Positions 9,666 to 23,040 are shown, numbered from the stretch's first letter. The stretch is 64,000 nucleotides of DNA from Lycorma delicatula (GCF_047948215.1 NC_134455.1:78684189-78748188), one strand, 5' to 3'. The notes: a model not told the origin generated them from the letters alone. Numbers and translations are program-made.

Positions 9666-11479
9666 TTAAGCTAGATATTTACACATAGTAATATAAATAG
9701 AAAAGTTTTTTTTTTGTTTTTATTCTACACTCTATTGTGGAACGTTAAAAATGGATAGTCAGGCACAATAAAAATAGGTAATAAAAGAGATATATTTAAT
9801 TACGGTATAGGCTATGCTTTTAAAATTCATAAAACACGCTCATAAATTACACCGTATAATCAATAAAACTTGTACTATTAATAAAATATAATCTGGTTGC
9901 ATTAAAATACATAAAAAATTAAGTATATCCTGTACTTATTTATTTTTTTATTTTATCATTAAAACATTTAAAATTTTTATAAGGTACTGGCTATTTAAAA
10001 ATTACTGTTAAATTATTTTATAAATAGTAAAAAAAATAAATATTAAAAAATAATTTTTTTTATTTTAATAGTCTATAAAATTTTTTTTTTCAAAATTACA
10101 TTACCTCAAAATATGTTTTAAGCCAACACTCAATACAAAGGTTTTAAGGTTAGTATTAATCATTTTCAGATTAAAACTGTTAAGAAAATGTCTTTGATTA
10201 AACCCCAACGACTTAAAACAAGTGGAAATAAAAGCGTTCAAACCCATTTAATATAATTATTATTTCTTTAAATGTATTAGACTAGGATTTTGCAGATTAT
10301 AGATTAGAATATATAAAATTTATTACATCTGTATAAATAAGTAAAAAAATTCTATAGAGAGTTCATAATGTAGGTTTGACAATATATTCTAATTTCATTA
10401 GAATAAAAAACGCACACAATTAAACATTTTAAATTGTTTTATTTTCACTGTAATAAAGAATATTATTAACTTGAGTAAATGTTAAGATATAACTGCAACG
10501 TTTGATGGCGACCTGAAGTCAGAGACCAATTAATTCTAAAAATGGCAAAGTTATTCTCAGAAATAACAAGAATCCTAGTCCAGTTTAACTTAGGAAAGTG
10601 AAGAATGATGTAGACCTAGTTTTCTGTTATTTTTTTACTTAGCCGAACACACGGATTATATTTATGCGTTATAACTATAACCCTGTTAAAATGTCACTGA
10701 TATTCAGCTTTACAAATATTATTTTCATTTTGTACACATCAGGAACTGGCTGTATGTAATGAAAAAAATTATTACTTTCAAAAATATCTATTTCTCACTA
10801 AGGCTACTTCATCAGCAGATGCCTTACATATGTCACAGCTGTAAGAAAGTCTGAAAAAGTAAGGTTTATTATCTAAGTAAAAGTTAAATATATTATCCCT
10901 AAAAGATTTTGGGCATATAGATTATATAAAATAAATTTAAAAAAAATTACATTTATTTGGGATATATTAGAAATAAAGAAATTAATATTAATTATATAAA
11001 CATTTGATTTATATTTTATCATATCATTTTTATTTTTATTTGAATGGATACGTTATATATAAAACCGTGTCTACAAAAACAAAAAAAATAAAAATGGTAG
11101 TAGTGTTTTTCAACTAAAAATTGTTAATTATAAATATTCGTAAATGAATTTGCAAAATATTTTATTAAAAATTTCCAATAATCTAGCAAACCGTAAATGA
11201 AATTTTTTAAAGCAGAGTAATAATATAAAAAATTCTTGCACAGTTCTGCACAAGAAGATCGACTTTTCATTATTTTATTTTTATAATTATTTTCTATAGT
11301 TTTTTGCGCGAGAAATATATAAAACATATATTAAAAGAGAAAACTATCAGATACAATTTTTTTAAATTTCATATCATAATATATTTTCAGTTTATAGGTT
11401 TAATTTAAATTAAATTATTATAAAAATAATTTGATGAAACAATTCTAAATAACGAGCAGAACCTACACACAAGCCTTAA
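9173..11479. other. AT-rich DNA with an (AT)n microsatellite
   Basis: Nothing coding is recognised. A pure (AT)n array occupies 9626-9661. Short frames such as 9309-9539 are lysine/isoleucine/asparagine-rich products of AT bias. Confidence 0.5.
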
Positions 11480-11725
11480 GTTTAAACTCACCACTGTGAC
11501 TCGCTGCATAATACACCAATAAAAAATCGGCATAACCTCAAATTCAGGTTATATTATCTGTGGAAAATCGTTAACTGAGCATAACTCAAGAACTACGCGA
11601 CCAATCATCATCAAATTCTTACATGCACAACAGATACACAACTATAGCATATCTACATTTCAATGAAATTGATCAAGTATTTTTGGAAATTTCTGAGCCA
11701 CAAATTATTTTATACATAGGCCTAC
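11480..11725. repeat. Unclassified repeat-like segment
   Basis: Less AT-rich than its flanks. It contains a short hairpin (ATAACCT/AGGTTAT near 11533-11553) and the phrase GAGCATAACTCAAGAAC near 11577. That phrase resembles the ATAACTCAAAAAC words of repeats A and D. No second copy of the whole segment is seen in this window, so repeat status is inferred. Confidence 0.3.
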
Positions 11726-11779
11726 ATATAAATATATATATATATATTATTTTTATCTTTTATGACCGCATAAAATCAC

Positions 11780-12680
11780 TTTAGTCAGTGCGTTATCCAA
11801 GTCTCTTAGATGGGAGTGTTTGAACCTTGCGGTCCTCCCAGTACCTTTTCATATGTTCCTATCTTTGTGCCCTTTCTAGTGTTAAAAATGTTCGTATTGA
11901 CAGTTTTTTCTTGTGAGTGTAAAGCGAGTGTTTTTTCTTGATTTTCTTGTTTAATTTTATCTTATCAATCGTCCTTTAGATCCTCAATCATCAATTTCCT
12001 TTAGATCCTCTATTATTTCTCTGATCTATCTGCATCATGTCTTGGTGTTTTTCGACTCGAGATTGTATTGTATTAGCTGTTTCAGAAGTCTTGAATCTTG
12101 CATCCTTATGATATGTCCGAAGAATCTAATCACTTCTTATGCACGGTATCAGTGATGGGTTCTAACTCTATGTAAACGACTTTGTTGGGCGCAATCCATC
12201 ACTGCCCGTGTTTCTGGTACTTATTATTGATGCAGGTTCTTCCAATTCTTCTTTCGATTTTCTGGAGTCTGTCTCTCTTTGATTGTTTGTTCAGGTGGAA
12301 GAGTTTTCTGCTGCACAAGTGGCTTCTGGTTTTATAACTGTGTTGCAGTGTCTTATTTTTGCGTTTATTGATAGGCATTTTTTTTTTAACTGTACCAGGT
12401 TAATTTTTACCTTTATCTATTTTTTTTCTTTTAACTTGATCGAGGTTTTGTCGTTTAATTTATTTGTTATTATTTCTCCGAGGTATTTAAATCGGGTTAC
12501 TATTTTGATTTTATTACCGTTTATGTTTACTTCTTTTAATAGTAAAAATGTTAATGTTAATAGTAATAGTAGACATTTTTAATTTCTGACTTTTCGAATG
12601 ATATTTTCAAGAAAATTTTGTTTGCAATGTTTTGATGTTCTAATATGTGTGATTTAGTTTCGTCGAGTCGTGTATATATT
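11780..12680 (-). pseudogene. LINE reverse transcriptase C-terminal relic (second family)
   Basis: Read on the minus strand, broken frames give INGNKIKIVTRFKYLGEIIT near 12480-12520. They continue with KKCLSINAKIRHCNTVIKPE near 12330-12390, a TCAAE segment, KIERRIGRTC near 12230, and VVYIELEPITDTV near 12140-12190. This is the thumb-and-beyond region of a non-LTR reverse transcriptase, where FKYLGE follows the palm. The FADD box itself is not preserved. Stops and frameshifts are frequent, so the copy is old. The downstream tail to about 11780 matches no other copy here. The 99-codon plus frame at 12283-12582 is a shadow of it. Confidence 0.72.
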
Positions 12681-12689
12681 TATATATAA

Positions 12690-14440
12690 GGAAATAAAAT
12701 TTTAAATGAATGTATTTTTGTACTCCTCATAAACCAAAACGTAAAGAAATTCAATTTCACCCCCTTGCCACTCCATTTCTATCACACAACAGGAAATATT
12801 ACTTTAAGTTTCTTCGGTATTAAATAATAATAATTGTATCAATTTTAATAACTTGATTTTATATGAAAAAAATTTAATATAAACAAAAACTTTTAATTAT
12901 CATAGGTAAGTAGTTTTTGTAAACAAAACTAAAAGAATCGTTTTGTTGTTCCCATTATAAATAAATAGAAAAAAGGAAAACTTCGAAAAAATTGGTAAAT
13001 TCTAATATACATGTATAGAAAATAAAATAAAAAAAGGGATAGAAATTTTTTTCTTTTTTTTTGTTATTTATAATAATATTACGAGGGAATGTAAAATGAA
13101 ACGTTTAAAATTTTAATTCAGTTCCCCTAAGAACGTAAGATTCACCCTCTTATTTATAGTATTGACTTTATACACCCCTTTTTTTAAAAGACTACCCTAA
13201 AAATACCACCCCAACAATTGTAAAAAAGGTGAAAAATCATTAAATAATGAGATAGAAAGAGCTGTTACGTAAGATACTTAAAAAATAGATAAATATAAGG
13301 AAATAAATAAATTCAATACTTAAAATGGTAAGAGTCTTAACAAATCAATCTAAATTAATATAACTAAAAGATAAGTTAAAAGCATATTACATATGTATAC
13401 ATTATACATATACATACCACAAAATACTTATGATATAAAAGTATAAATTTAATATCAAATTAAAAGATTTGGGACGAAAATTTAGCCAATATTATCTCAG
13501 AACATTTACGAGTATAGTTTATTACGAACAAATCCATAGTAAAGAAAAAAGTTTGGCAAAAAATGCAGTAATAAAAATTATTTTTTTTGTTTGTTTCAGA
13601 GCTTAGATTTTCTCTTACTGCATGATCACGTGTCCATTAATCAATATTAAACGCTACGTAACTACGTCTTACATCTAAAAATTTAACACGTAAAAATATA
13701 TTTTTTTTCTATCAGTTTTAATAATGACACATCAATTAAAATTGACGCATTTATATGTATTTATAAATTTTAATTCTTGACGTAATGCGAAGTTTTGAAA
13801 TATTTATTAGAAATTAATGGACGTATGAAGGTAAAACGAGCCAAAAAAAATAAAGTTGTTATTTCTTTCACTAGTATATTTATTATAATTATATAACCGA
13901 TAAAGAGGTACCTTTGGAAATTCACATCACGGTTTACAGGTATTCTCACTAGTTTATAAACCTTCAGAATTATGCCTTCTTGTCTCTTGTCATAGTAAAT
14001 GGTTTTTAATTGATCTTCCATGGACTACGGAATATATTTTTATACTTTCATGTTAAAGTACGTTAGCTGAAATGTCAGACGATCAAGCACGAGACGCTAA
14101 TTATTTTTGAAAATTGGATAATAGGTGCCAAGAATGACTGTCATAAGATGTCTAATTTATTAAGGAAAGCGATGAGTGATGTTTCGCGTTGCCTTTCTTA
14201 CTGAATGTAGGGTTGCATATAAGCAAATGAAGTCTAGCAAAATACAAGTGATATTTAGCTTTCAAAGTGACACCTTCACTCTATTCTCATCAACGTCTGG
14301 CTGTATTATGAACACCATTACTCTCAGAGAGGGCGTTGATTCGCAACACGTGTATCTTTGGCACTTTATATGTAACGAAACTATATATATAAATATTGGA
14401 AAAATAATGAAAAGTAATTAATTAATATGTTAAGAATGTA
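12690..14440. other. AT-rich DNA, no feature seen
   Basis: Includes a few C-runs near 13140-13215 and AT-biased short frames (13770-14021 minus, 14176-14421 plus) with no recognisable family. I do not call any gene. Confidence 0.45.
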
Positions 14441-14444
14441 TACA

Positions 14445-15625
14445 CGAGGGTCATTTCAGTAATTAAAAACACAAATAGCTGTGGAAGCAAAACAGTCGGT
14501 AAGAAAGTTATGATAATTTCAAAACAGTAAGTCGGTAACCCTGTGATGACTTTTGATGAGCTGTTTAATTAAAATTGTTTTGTTTATAAGCTAGCTCATT
14601 TATGATAGGGAGCCCTCTTGAAGTTTTCAAATTAATGAACAACGTCCAATGATCCGTTTTTTACTTTCCGAAGGTGAAAAGCCGGTTAATATTTATTGTT
14701 GTATAACCAAAAAAAAAGGCGGAAAAGGTTTTATAAACCGCAGAAAATTTTACAAGCAGGTAGAAAAATTTAAAGATGGTCGAAATTCAGTGACAATCGA
14801 GCACCGTTCTGGACGTCCAATTGACTTTTCATTTCCAGTGCTTGAAACTCGCATAGATTTTCTCATCCAAGAAGACCGATGGATTACAATTTAGACTATA
14901 GTTGAAAAGTTACAAGTATGTGATGTTACAGTTCATAACATTATCAGAAATAACTTCAGGTACCGTAAAACAAGCGATGACAGAGAGTTGAAAGATCGAC
15001 TTAAAGAAACAAGACTTCTTATGTGCACGGAGCTGAAACAAGTATCAGTGGGGAGGTGATTTTTTTTCGTAGTATTGTAACCTGTGATGAAAAATGGATT
15101 AACCATTATGAACCGAATCAAAAAGATTAGAGCATGGAGTTGAAGCACATTAGCTTACTTTTCAGGAACAAATTTTTTAGCCCGATCACAAGCAGGAAAA
15201 ATCAAGATAACTTTTTATCACGTTTGTACATCCTAACTTTTGGATATAAAAGGCCGGTTTTTTGATTTTCTAGATCAGCGAAACAGAGCATATTACAGTA
15301 ATATGCTTATCAACAAAGTGAACCTAGGAATGTGGAAACAACGCCTTCGATCTCAGACCGCAACGGCATCATTCTGTTTCACATTAACTTACGGCCTCAT
15401 ACAGCACGAGTTACTTGAGAAACCATCGAAAAATTGCAATGGGAAGTCATCTCCCACACAAACCTCTAAAATTATTAAAAAACAATTCAAAATGTTATTT
15501 TTATTATGGAGAAAATGTATTTTATTTTTTACGGAATAAAGATTATAAATTTCTTAATTTTTTTTTTTAATAAAAATTTATTATTAGTCTTTTAGTACGA
15601 TTATTCAATTACTAAAATAAATATT
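14445..15625 (+). mobile_element. mariner-like transposon relic 1
   Basis: The left end reads TACACGAGGGTCATTTCAGT near 14443, typical of a mariner terminal inverted repeat following a TA. A weak partner (AATTACTAAAAT near 15608-15619) may be the decayed right end. Between them lies a broken transposase. The right half is shortened compared with an intact element of about 1.3 kb. Confidence 0.75.
14637..15480 (+). pseudogene. mariner transposase, broken
   Basis: Mariner transposase cuts and reinserts its element at TA sites using a D,D34D catalytic triad. The N-terminal helix-turn-helix region is readable from about 14637: RFLLSEGEKPVNIY, then KFKDGRNSVT, RSGRPIDFS, RIDFLIQEDRWITI and a TAG stop at 14892. 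The frame continues with TIVEKLQVCDVTVHNIIR and FRYRKTS. The first catalytic aspartate is preserved in IVTCDEKWINHYEP near 15075-15115, where TGDETW is usual. Much of the central domain is lost. A late segment near 15390-15450 reads LRPHTARVT-stop-ETIEKLQWEV, so the HDNARPH box has lost its aspartate. The third aspartate region is absent. The element cannot be active. Confidence 0.82.
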
Positions 15626-15629
15626 ACAT

Positions 15630-17400
15630 CTGATTTGAACTCAAGGTTATAAGGGCCACCTCAATCAACAAGAAATTTATTCTATTAGTTTTCAGGAAAC
15701 AAATGGAGATACTTCCTTGATAAAACTAGATTGGAACAGTAGTTTTGTGACAACTGTGTACATGTGATGATATTTTTAACAATTTAATCAAACCACAGAT
15801 GTGAAATAAATTTACCTTGCCCTATAATTTAAATAAAAAATATGTAAATTAAATTGTTTAAACTGTTATATTACTATGTAAAAATAATTTATATATAATA
15901 CACTCTTTAAATAGAAACAAAATTATAAACCCTGTAATTTCTTTAAATGCTTGCGAAGAAATTTTTGAACACCAAATAGACTAATACATACAGCGTAACG
16001 AATTTTTGCTGTGCGCTAATTGTCACGATACAATAATAGATTATGATATTTAAAAACGGTTTCATTAAAAAATAAAAAATAAAATTAATATTATGATTCT
16101 GTTACAATTAATAGAAATTAGTTAAAACAACTGGACTCATGCCAGTTTATTAAAAGTTATATACATTAAATAAATTATGAAATTGCATATATATACTACT
16201 ACAGTCTAGAACTTTATTCATTACTTTATTATACACTATTTGTAGTGTACTATTCCGTATGCATGTGTAAACGTGTGGTCAAAGTAATAACGTGTAGGAA
16301 CCTGTTTTATAACATAACCAATGCTATAATAACTTACCTGAATTGCAACAATTATTTTTATCATTTAATATATTTTACTAGACATGATGAACACGTATTC
16401 TGATTGATCATTGTAAATCTTTGTAATAATTATATAGTAAGTAAAAACTGAAGAAAAACTTGTTCATTAATAAGATAATAAACAACGCATTTAATCATTC
16501 TTATAAGCTATACAGCTACATATAAGTTTTTTGTATTTTCTAATAGTCTTATGTACACACTTTTTCTGTGACTTATATTTTAATTCAAATAGATATAAAA
16601 ACATAGACTTGTTTGCGCACATATTTTCTTTTACATTTATAAAACTAAATGAGAAAATTTAAAAATAGAATAAAACTAAATCAGAAAGTTTAAAAAAATA
16701 AAAAAGATTGTAACAAAAACACATGGAATGTTAAAGTTATTGATACAGATAATGAAATCTGAACATATGAATCGTCCAACTCAAAAACCTCTCTTGTCTA
16801 CTTTTTTTGGAATATCATGGTTTGGTTGTTTATGATTCTTGAATACCTCCTGATTAAGAATCAACAACATTTCAGGACCAAAACGTTCTCTTTCCTAATT
16901 AAAGTAAATAGTAAAAGAAGCCTCCATTTCCAAAACGTCTCTCGTATTCTTGAAGAGTTACAACAGAGCGGACAAATAACTTACAGAAATAAAATTTCCT
17001 CTCTTCTCGTTGATACATACGTACACATGGGTCTCAACTCAAGTGTCTTCTGTCTAAATCTGAGTATATCGGTTTAAAAATTTTATTTTTTCTAAAACAC
17101 AGTGTTAATATTTATGTTCATACCAAACACATGTTGTGGCGACACTGCTGAACACCTGGGACAGCAGTGTTTTGTTTTAACAATACATTGGAGAGAAAAG
17201 TAAAACAAAATATAACCTCTCTTTGCACGTGTCTTATGCTAAACGTATCGATTTTGTACAGTGAAATACTGTTAATACACCGTTAACAATAATAATAATA
17301 TACTGTTAATATGTAAATATAAATTTCAGTAAAATAGTGTTGTATTTTATTAAAAAGTGAAGTTTGACATAGTACTTCAGTATCCGGTTTAATATTAAAT
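15630..17400. other. AT-rich DNA, no feature seen
   Basis: No gene is recognised. The 86-codon frame at 16817-17077 has somewhat mixed composition but no family that I know. Segment 17125-17180 is GC-richer without a frame. Confidence 0.45.
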
Positions 17401-17439
17401 CGATGGAAGCACAAGAAGACATTGAAATTCGGCACGATA

Positions 17440-18640
17440 GTAAGCTACAACCAGCTTCTGGAAGCGTAAAAGGAAACGTAAAATAATTGTTGACAAATGG
17501 AAAAAGAGCTAAGGGAAATAGACACAATTCTAAGTGTTCACCTACTTGCCAGCATAAGAATACAAATTTCAAATGTACAATATTAACAATGCAAGACGTA
17601 AGTAAGTTTCACCAGCGTCTTTATGAAACAAAATACAACCTTGACCAGGATAATAAAATTATTCTGTACTCGTCATGTAAATCTCCTAAAAGATATCGAG
17701 CAAGAGGTAATAGTAAACAGGTTACCAAAGTTTGTAACTTTTATGTTCCAATAACCTGAGAAGGATGCAAAAGTAAAGTTCAAGTTTGCAAGAAAGTGTT
17801 TTGTAGGATTTTAGGCCATTAATGAAAAAAGACCCCAGAGAGTGTGTGTACGGCACTACAGTACAGGATCTGTAGTTATAGATGAACGTAGAGGTGATCA
17901 CCAGTCTGAAAAATGCTACAAAGAAGGAAGCTCTGTTAACATTTATTGAAACTTTATTTCTATTGGAATCAAATTAATGGGCTTGCCAATATTGGAGGGT
18001 ACTTTCCAAACCATTTGATTTGCTTTCTTCACTAAGATTATCAGTGGAAAATCATCTAAAGTGTAGTATGAGTTTTTTATGTCTATTTTCGCAAAAGATT
18101 ACAGTATCGGATTTGGATACTCAGCAACCAACCTTATGTTCAAAATCCCTCCAAAAGAAAGGTTGAAATTCGGAGAAACTATAAAATTAAACACAGTCTG
18201 CACAAAATGAGGGCAAACTGTTTTAATCTTACACACACAAAAAATAATGATGAAATAACTTTCACCTTTGACTGCCAAAAATATTTGATGGTTCCTAAAC
18301 TTACAGACCAAGCGACTTATTACAGTCGTCAATTATTTATGCATAATTTCGCGGTTTATGAAGATACATCTAAATAAAAGCTTAGTAAGGAAAAGATAAC
18401 AATTTTTACATGAACTGAAACAGACAAGAAAAAAGGTTGAACACAGATTGCTTCAGCTACTTATCAAAAGCTTTGGAAGGATACAATTTTGTTCGTCTCT
18501 TTGCAGACGGGGCCGGTGGCCAAAAAAAAATTCAATCTTGAATTTTATGTTCATGTACTGGTTAAAAAACTGTGTAGTTTTTTTTTGAGGTATAAAAATA
18601 ACATTTTGTACGAAAATTGCGGTTTCCCTAAAGTTTTTCA
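17440..18640 (+). pseudogene. Broken member of a multicopy insect protein family (DUF7869-like)
   Basis: Frames scattered over about 1.2 kb follow the order of a protein family that occurs in many copies in insect genomes and is often annotated with DUF7869. An N-terminal basic and cysteine-containing segment includes CSPTCQHKNTNF at about 17535. Next come SSCKSPKRYRARGNSKQVTK, VCKKVFCRIL near 17790, and RRGDHQSEKCYKEGSSVN near 17890-17945. Further on are FAKDYSIGFGYSATNL near 18090-18140, ITFTFDCQKYLMVPKLTDQA near 18256-18320, and YYSRQLFMHNF. The last part is VRLFADGAGGQKK near 18490-18530, matching the family's D-G-x-G-G-Q-x-K block. Stops and frameshifts separate all these. The family's role is unknown; a DDE-nuclease or transposase origin is possible. 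The name is from memory, but the block order is what convinces me. The start and the C-terminus are not found. Confidence 0.6.
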
Positions 18641-20325
18641 AAATGGACAAGAGACGTATTGGAATTGGACGACTCATTGTAGCATAATTATCATTTTAAA
18701 TAAAATTATTACATTCGATTTTTTTTGGTTTATTGATTTTGAGATTGATATTTTCCTGATGTTGTACTGGTTAGGCTTGTCCCTCAGCTAGTATTTGATT
18801 TTTTTGTCTAGAAACAAATTATTTATAAAATGTTTAATTTTATTTGGTACTTAGAAAGATAAATATTTAATTTAATTAAATAGCGGTAATTAGGGTTAGA
18901 ACATTTTAAGAATGATAATGTAATAAGAACTTATATTTATATGAAAACTTACAAAAACTATAAAGTAAAATTGAAAAATAGAATTATACTAATAACCAAA
19001 ACGATGATGAGATTTTAGATCTCCTAAAACTAAGAGTTAGCTTCATTCATCAGTTAATTATTTAAATACCTGAAAAGTAAATAAAGAATATCTTTAAAAC
19101 AAATTAATATTTTTAATTACCTGGATATATAAATAAAAACAATTTGTGTAATTATCACAAACTTTACATATGGGCTGTTGCAAGTTTAAGTATAGTTGTT
19201 ATTTGTTTAAATTTTGTAATGAATTGAATAAAATTTAACTCTAATGAAAATAATAATAATTTTGACGATGAACAGATAAAATAAATTTATTTGCTCATGT
19301 AACTGATAAAAAGTAGAATACATATATATTAGATAATAATTTATCAGAGTACACTATAACAGAATTTAAAATTTTATCATATCTCAATACGAAATTCAAC
19401 TCTCACTTCAATAAAAAAACAATATTAAATATAAGTATGAAACTTAATTGGGTGTTAGCTTGCAGTTGTAAAACTAATTAAATTTCAAATCTTCCAAACA
19501 TCATGAAATTTAAAAGAGGTATGGGTTGTTAATATAAATATTATTTATATAGTGCGATCAATAACTGACATTTTCTGAAAATTTTCTATAATTTTTCATT
19601 TAATGAGATATTATAGGACATTGTGGGATGTCAATGTTACATAATCATTATGATTATGAATTCCCTTTTCGAATCCCTTTTATATTTTATATCTAAAAGG
19701 ATATATATTTGGATACATGAAATATGACATCAAATTAATTTTCAGTGGGAAATAAAATGAAGAAAAAAATTACCTCTTTCTTTACTGCTGGCTTGAAATT
19801 TATAAAAATCATTTATCCTGTCTTCCGAGTTCTCACGAATTACATTCATACATTTAAAAGAAATTATCAACACGATCATTTTTATATTCTAATTAAATTT
19901 TTTCCTGTAGTTATTGTTATTGTCATTGTAATTAAATTAAAACGAACTGATATATCATTAAAAATATTGAATTTTGAGTTACATAACTCAAGCTCTAACA
20001 AGAACAAAGAATTAAAAAAAAATATTTTTTTTAAATCTTTTTTTAACCACAACCTTTTTCACAAGAAAAACTGATTGTAAGCAGTAATAATACCTTTATT
20101 AATTAGTCAAAGTTAAATAATATTAGCAATAATACTTGATCATTATTTATAAAGAAAAGAAAAAGTTTATAAATGTGAACGTAAATAATGTTTATTATAA
20201 TTGATACTGTAAAAATTCGAAATCCGTTTTTCTAATTAAGTTTAACTCAAAAGAAAATCAATGTAACAATTTTTTTTTTTTTTATTGACCAGAATGTCTA
20301 AAAATTCCTGTTTTTAAAAATGTAA
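18641..20325. other. AT-rich DNA, no feature seen
   Basis: No supported gene. The 109-codon frame at 19745-20074 is rich in K, I, F and N, ends in a poly-lysine/phenylalanine stretch, and has no recognisable domain. Confidence 0.45.
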
Positions 20326-20830
20326 GGGTGAGAAAACAGAAGGAGTTATGGTTTTGTACGCGTGCCGGCATTCGTTATTTTTGTATTGAGCCACAAAAAC
20401 AAACAGAAGCACGCGTTGATCGTAAAAAGTTTATAAAGTAAAAAAATTTAACAAAAAAATGGACGTTTTTGGCGTCCACTATAGAAGGCTGTTTGACATT
20501 TTTGAGACAGATATTAGATTTTTTATACAAGGAGGGTCCATTCTAACTGCGAGGGGAGGGACCCCTGTCTGGAGAGCGCTCTGACTCGGTAAAACGGAAA
20601 AAGACCGAACAACTTTTTTGTTTAGGGAGGGGTAGAAGAATTATTAAGAAGGGGAGTGAAAAAAACTGGTTGGTACACCCCCTCCTCCACCTATCACATT
20701 TTCTATCTTTTTTCTTCCCTTCCTTTCTTCTCTTTCTATTACGCATTTCTGTTTCTGTCTGTTCCACCCCTCATACTCACAGCCGGCTGGCCGTCCACCG
20801 AGGGTTTTGAAAATCTTAAACGAGTGCTTT
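20326..20830. other. GC-richer island, unassigned (probable transposon non-coding region)
   Basis: Base composition jumps between about 20326 and 20830, with purine-rich runs (GAGGGGAGGGACCCC near 20551) and pyrimidine-rich runs (20690-20750). The only frame (20543-20767 minus) is a low-complexity R/K/E peptide. The pattern resembles the untranslated part of a retrotransposon, but no coding part is attached. Confidence 0.35.
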
Positions 20831-21623
20831 AAAATACTCTTCCCTCATCTTAGTCGCATTCTTTCCCCAATAATTACCCTTAAAAAACGAATTCTCTTAT
20901 ACAGTCTGTTATAAGAGTAAATGCTAATAATGGAAAACCAAGAAATAATAAAATTTATGTTCATTGTAATATCAATATTAATTAAGGTTTTATACTTAAT
21001 ATAGCAATGCTAATAATTAAGTTAAATAAATAAAAATAATATGTTTTTATAAAACAAACGGTAAAGTTTTGTCAACATAAACGTACTGATTCTAAACTTT
21101 TTAAACCTTTCATGAAAGTGTTCTTTTAGTTTCAATTAATATTTATGCAAAAATTATAATAAGATGTGTGTGTGTGCAGTCTATAATTCCTTTATTATAA
21201 CCACCAACTTATACCAAGTTTACTACGGAAAATAAGATGTGGTGGTTTACCGTAGTCTTCTTTACTGATCCAAATATACTAATGGATATTAGGTGACAGA
21301 TCTAGAAAAAATATAGTTATTAAACCCTAATAGTGATAACTTGACTCTGTTCATTATATGCTGCAAGACTATAGTGAAAAAAACAGTACTCTTAATAAAG
21401 CAACCATGATTGGTCGCTTTTGCCACTAATATGAGATATTGATGTGCCAGATATAAATAAAACTGAGAAAATTAGGTTAATATATCCCATTTTTATGTTG
21501 TGAAATAATATATAATATACACATTAGAATTAGGGTGATAAAGATTAGTCAATAGAAAATTATAAATACTTAGAAACCAAACATTTGAATTGTATTCATA
21601 ACTACGTCATTTTTATTCATTAA
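20831..21623. other. AT-rich DNA, no feature seen
   Basis: Nothing coding and no repeat relative recognised. Confidence 0.45.
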
Positions 21624-22432
21624 TTGATTAAAGAACAGTTTAGTTCCGGAATAAAAGTGCAAGGTGAAGAGATAAAGATGCTAGGATTTGCTGATGATAT
21701 AGTAATTCTAGCTGAGACTAAAAAAGATTTAAAAGAAACAATGGATGAAGTCCTACGCAAGAACTTCCGCATGAAAATAAACAAGAACCAAACGAAAGTA
21801 ATGAAATGTAGTAGAAACAAAGTAGACGAACACTGAATATAAAAATAGGACGAGAAAAGACTACGGTGGTAGAAGTATTTGTTATTTGGAAAGTAGAATT
21901 ACTGAAAATGGACGAAGCAGGAGCGATGTAAAATGTCGAATAGCGCAGGAGAAACGAGCTTTCAATCAGAAATATAATTTGCTTAAACCAAAAATTAATT
22001 TAAACATAAGGAAAACATTTTTGAAAGTTTGAGCGTAGCTTTATATGAAAGTGAAACTTGGACGATCGGTGTACCTGGGAAGAAAAGATTAGAAGCTTTT
22101 GAAATGTGGCGCTATAGAAGAATGTTAAAAATCAGAAAGGTGGATAGAGTGACAAATGAAGAGGTGTTGCGGCAAACTGATGTAGCAGGTATGTGAAAAA
22201 AATATAGCTAAAAGAAGAGACAGTCTTACAGACTACAACTTAAGTCATCCTGGAATAATCGCTTTAATATTGGAGGGACAAGTAGGTGGGAAAAATTGTG
22301 CAGGCAGGCAACGTTTGGAATATGTGAAATAAATTGTTAGGGATATAAGATGTTGGTGGTATACCGAAATGAAACGGCTGGCACTAAATAGGGAATCTTG
22401 GAGAGCTACATCAAACCAGTCAAATTACTAAG
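21624..22432 (+). pseudogene. LINE reverse transcriptase fragment, broken
   Basis: An open stretch of 70 codons gives IKVQGEEIKMLGFADDIVIL with the catalytic FADD, followed by the KTKVMKCSR block (here QTKVMKCSR). After several frameshifts come SVALYESETWTIGV near 22035, KKRLEAFEMWRYRRMLKI near 22080-22130, and VDRVTNEEVLRQ. The last part is MKRLALNRESWRATS near 22370-22410, partly out of frame. It carries the intact tryptophan of FEMW that is a stop codon in the copy at 5.7-6.9 kb. Decay is heavier than in that copy, so this insertion is older. Confidence 0.88.
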
Positions 22433-22440
22433 ACAAACCA
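21624..22440 (+). mobile_element. Second copy of the LINE family found at 5736-6944
   Basis: Plus-strand copy truncated further at its 5' end. It begins within the reverse transcriptase just before the FADD box and runs to the SNQSN-type C-terminus (CATCAAACCAGTCAAAT near 22410). It ends without a clear A-tail. No target-site duplication could be seen by eye. Confidence 0.9.
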
Positions 22441-22499
22441 AATTGGGTAATTGGATTTGTTGTTAACAAACTACTAAGAAGTTATAAGCTATCATTTAT

Positions 22500-23040
22500 T
22501 TAAGGTAAGGTGACAGGTATTTGAAAATCATATCCTGAAACTACGATACATGATAAAAAAATGAGCAGTTTCATAATTTTGCATTGTTCTCATTTATTAT
22601 TTCATATTATTTTTAAGTCTTGATGAAACACACACTAAAACTGAAATTCGCCGTTTTGTGAAAATTTTAGTGAATAAATTGAGATATCAGCTTGAATCTC
22701 AGTAAACTTGCTTTTTTTATATAAATATCAAAAAACCAATTTCTGTGTTTTTCGATATCTTGCATTTGAGAGTGAAAAGAGATGAAATGCGATGGAGTGG
22801 AAATTGATTATTAGATATTTAAATAAGGAATATTTTAAAACAAAGATCAAGTCGATATCTCTTTTAGAAGCTAAAAAAATCGAAAAATTATTTCACCCTC
22901 TTAGAAATCGAATTTTGCAAAATCCTTTCTTAATACACCTCTCCTATATAAAACGAACATACCCTCAAAATTTCATGTCTCTTAATTATAATAATTTAGT
23001 CTGGGTGTTGATGAGTAAATGAATCTATCAGTCAGGATAT
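22500..23040. repeat. Unclassified repeat-like segment K
   Basis: Slightly structured sequence with conserved-looking words such as CCTCTTAGAAATCGAATTTT near 22898 and CTCCTATATAAAACGAACAT near 22940. I believe it belongs to a dispersed family, but no second copy lies in the window. The 76-codon frame at 22792-23022 is not credible as a gene. Confidence 0.25.

Noticed and set aside
19745..20074. 109-codon plus frame
   Set aside because: Lys/Ile/Phe/Asn-rich with homopolymers, as expected by chance in AT-rich DNA, and no domain recognised.
20543..20767. 74-codon minus frame rich in Arg/Lys/Glu
   Set aside because: Low-complexity reading of a pyrimidine-rich tract.
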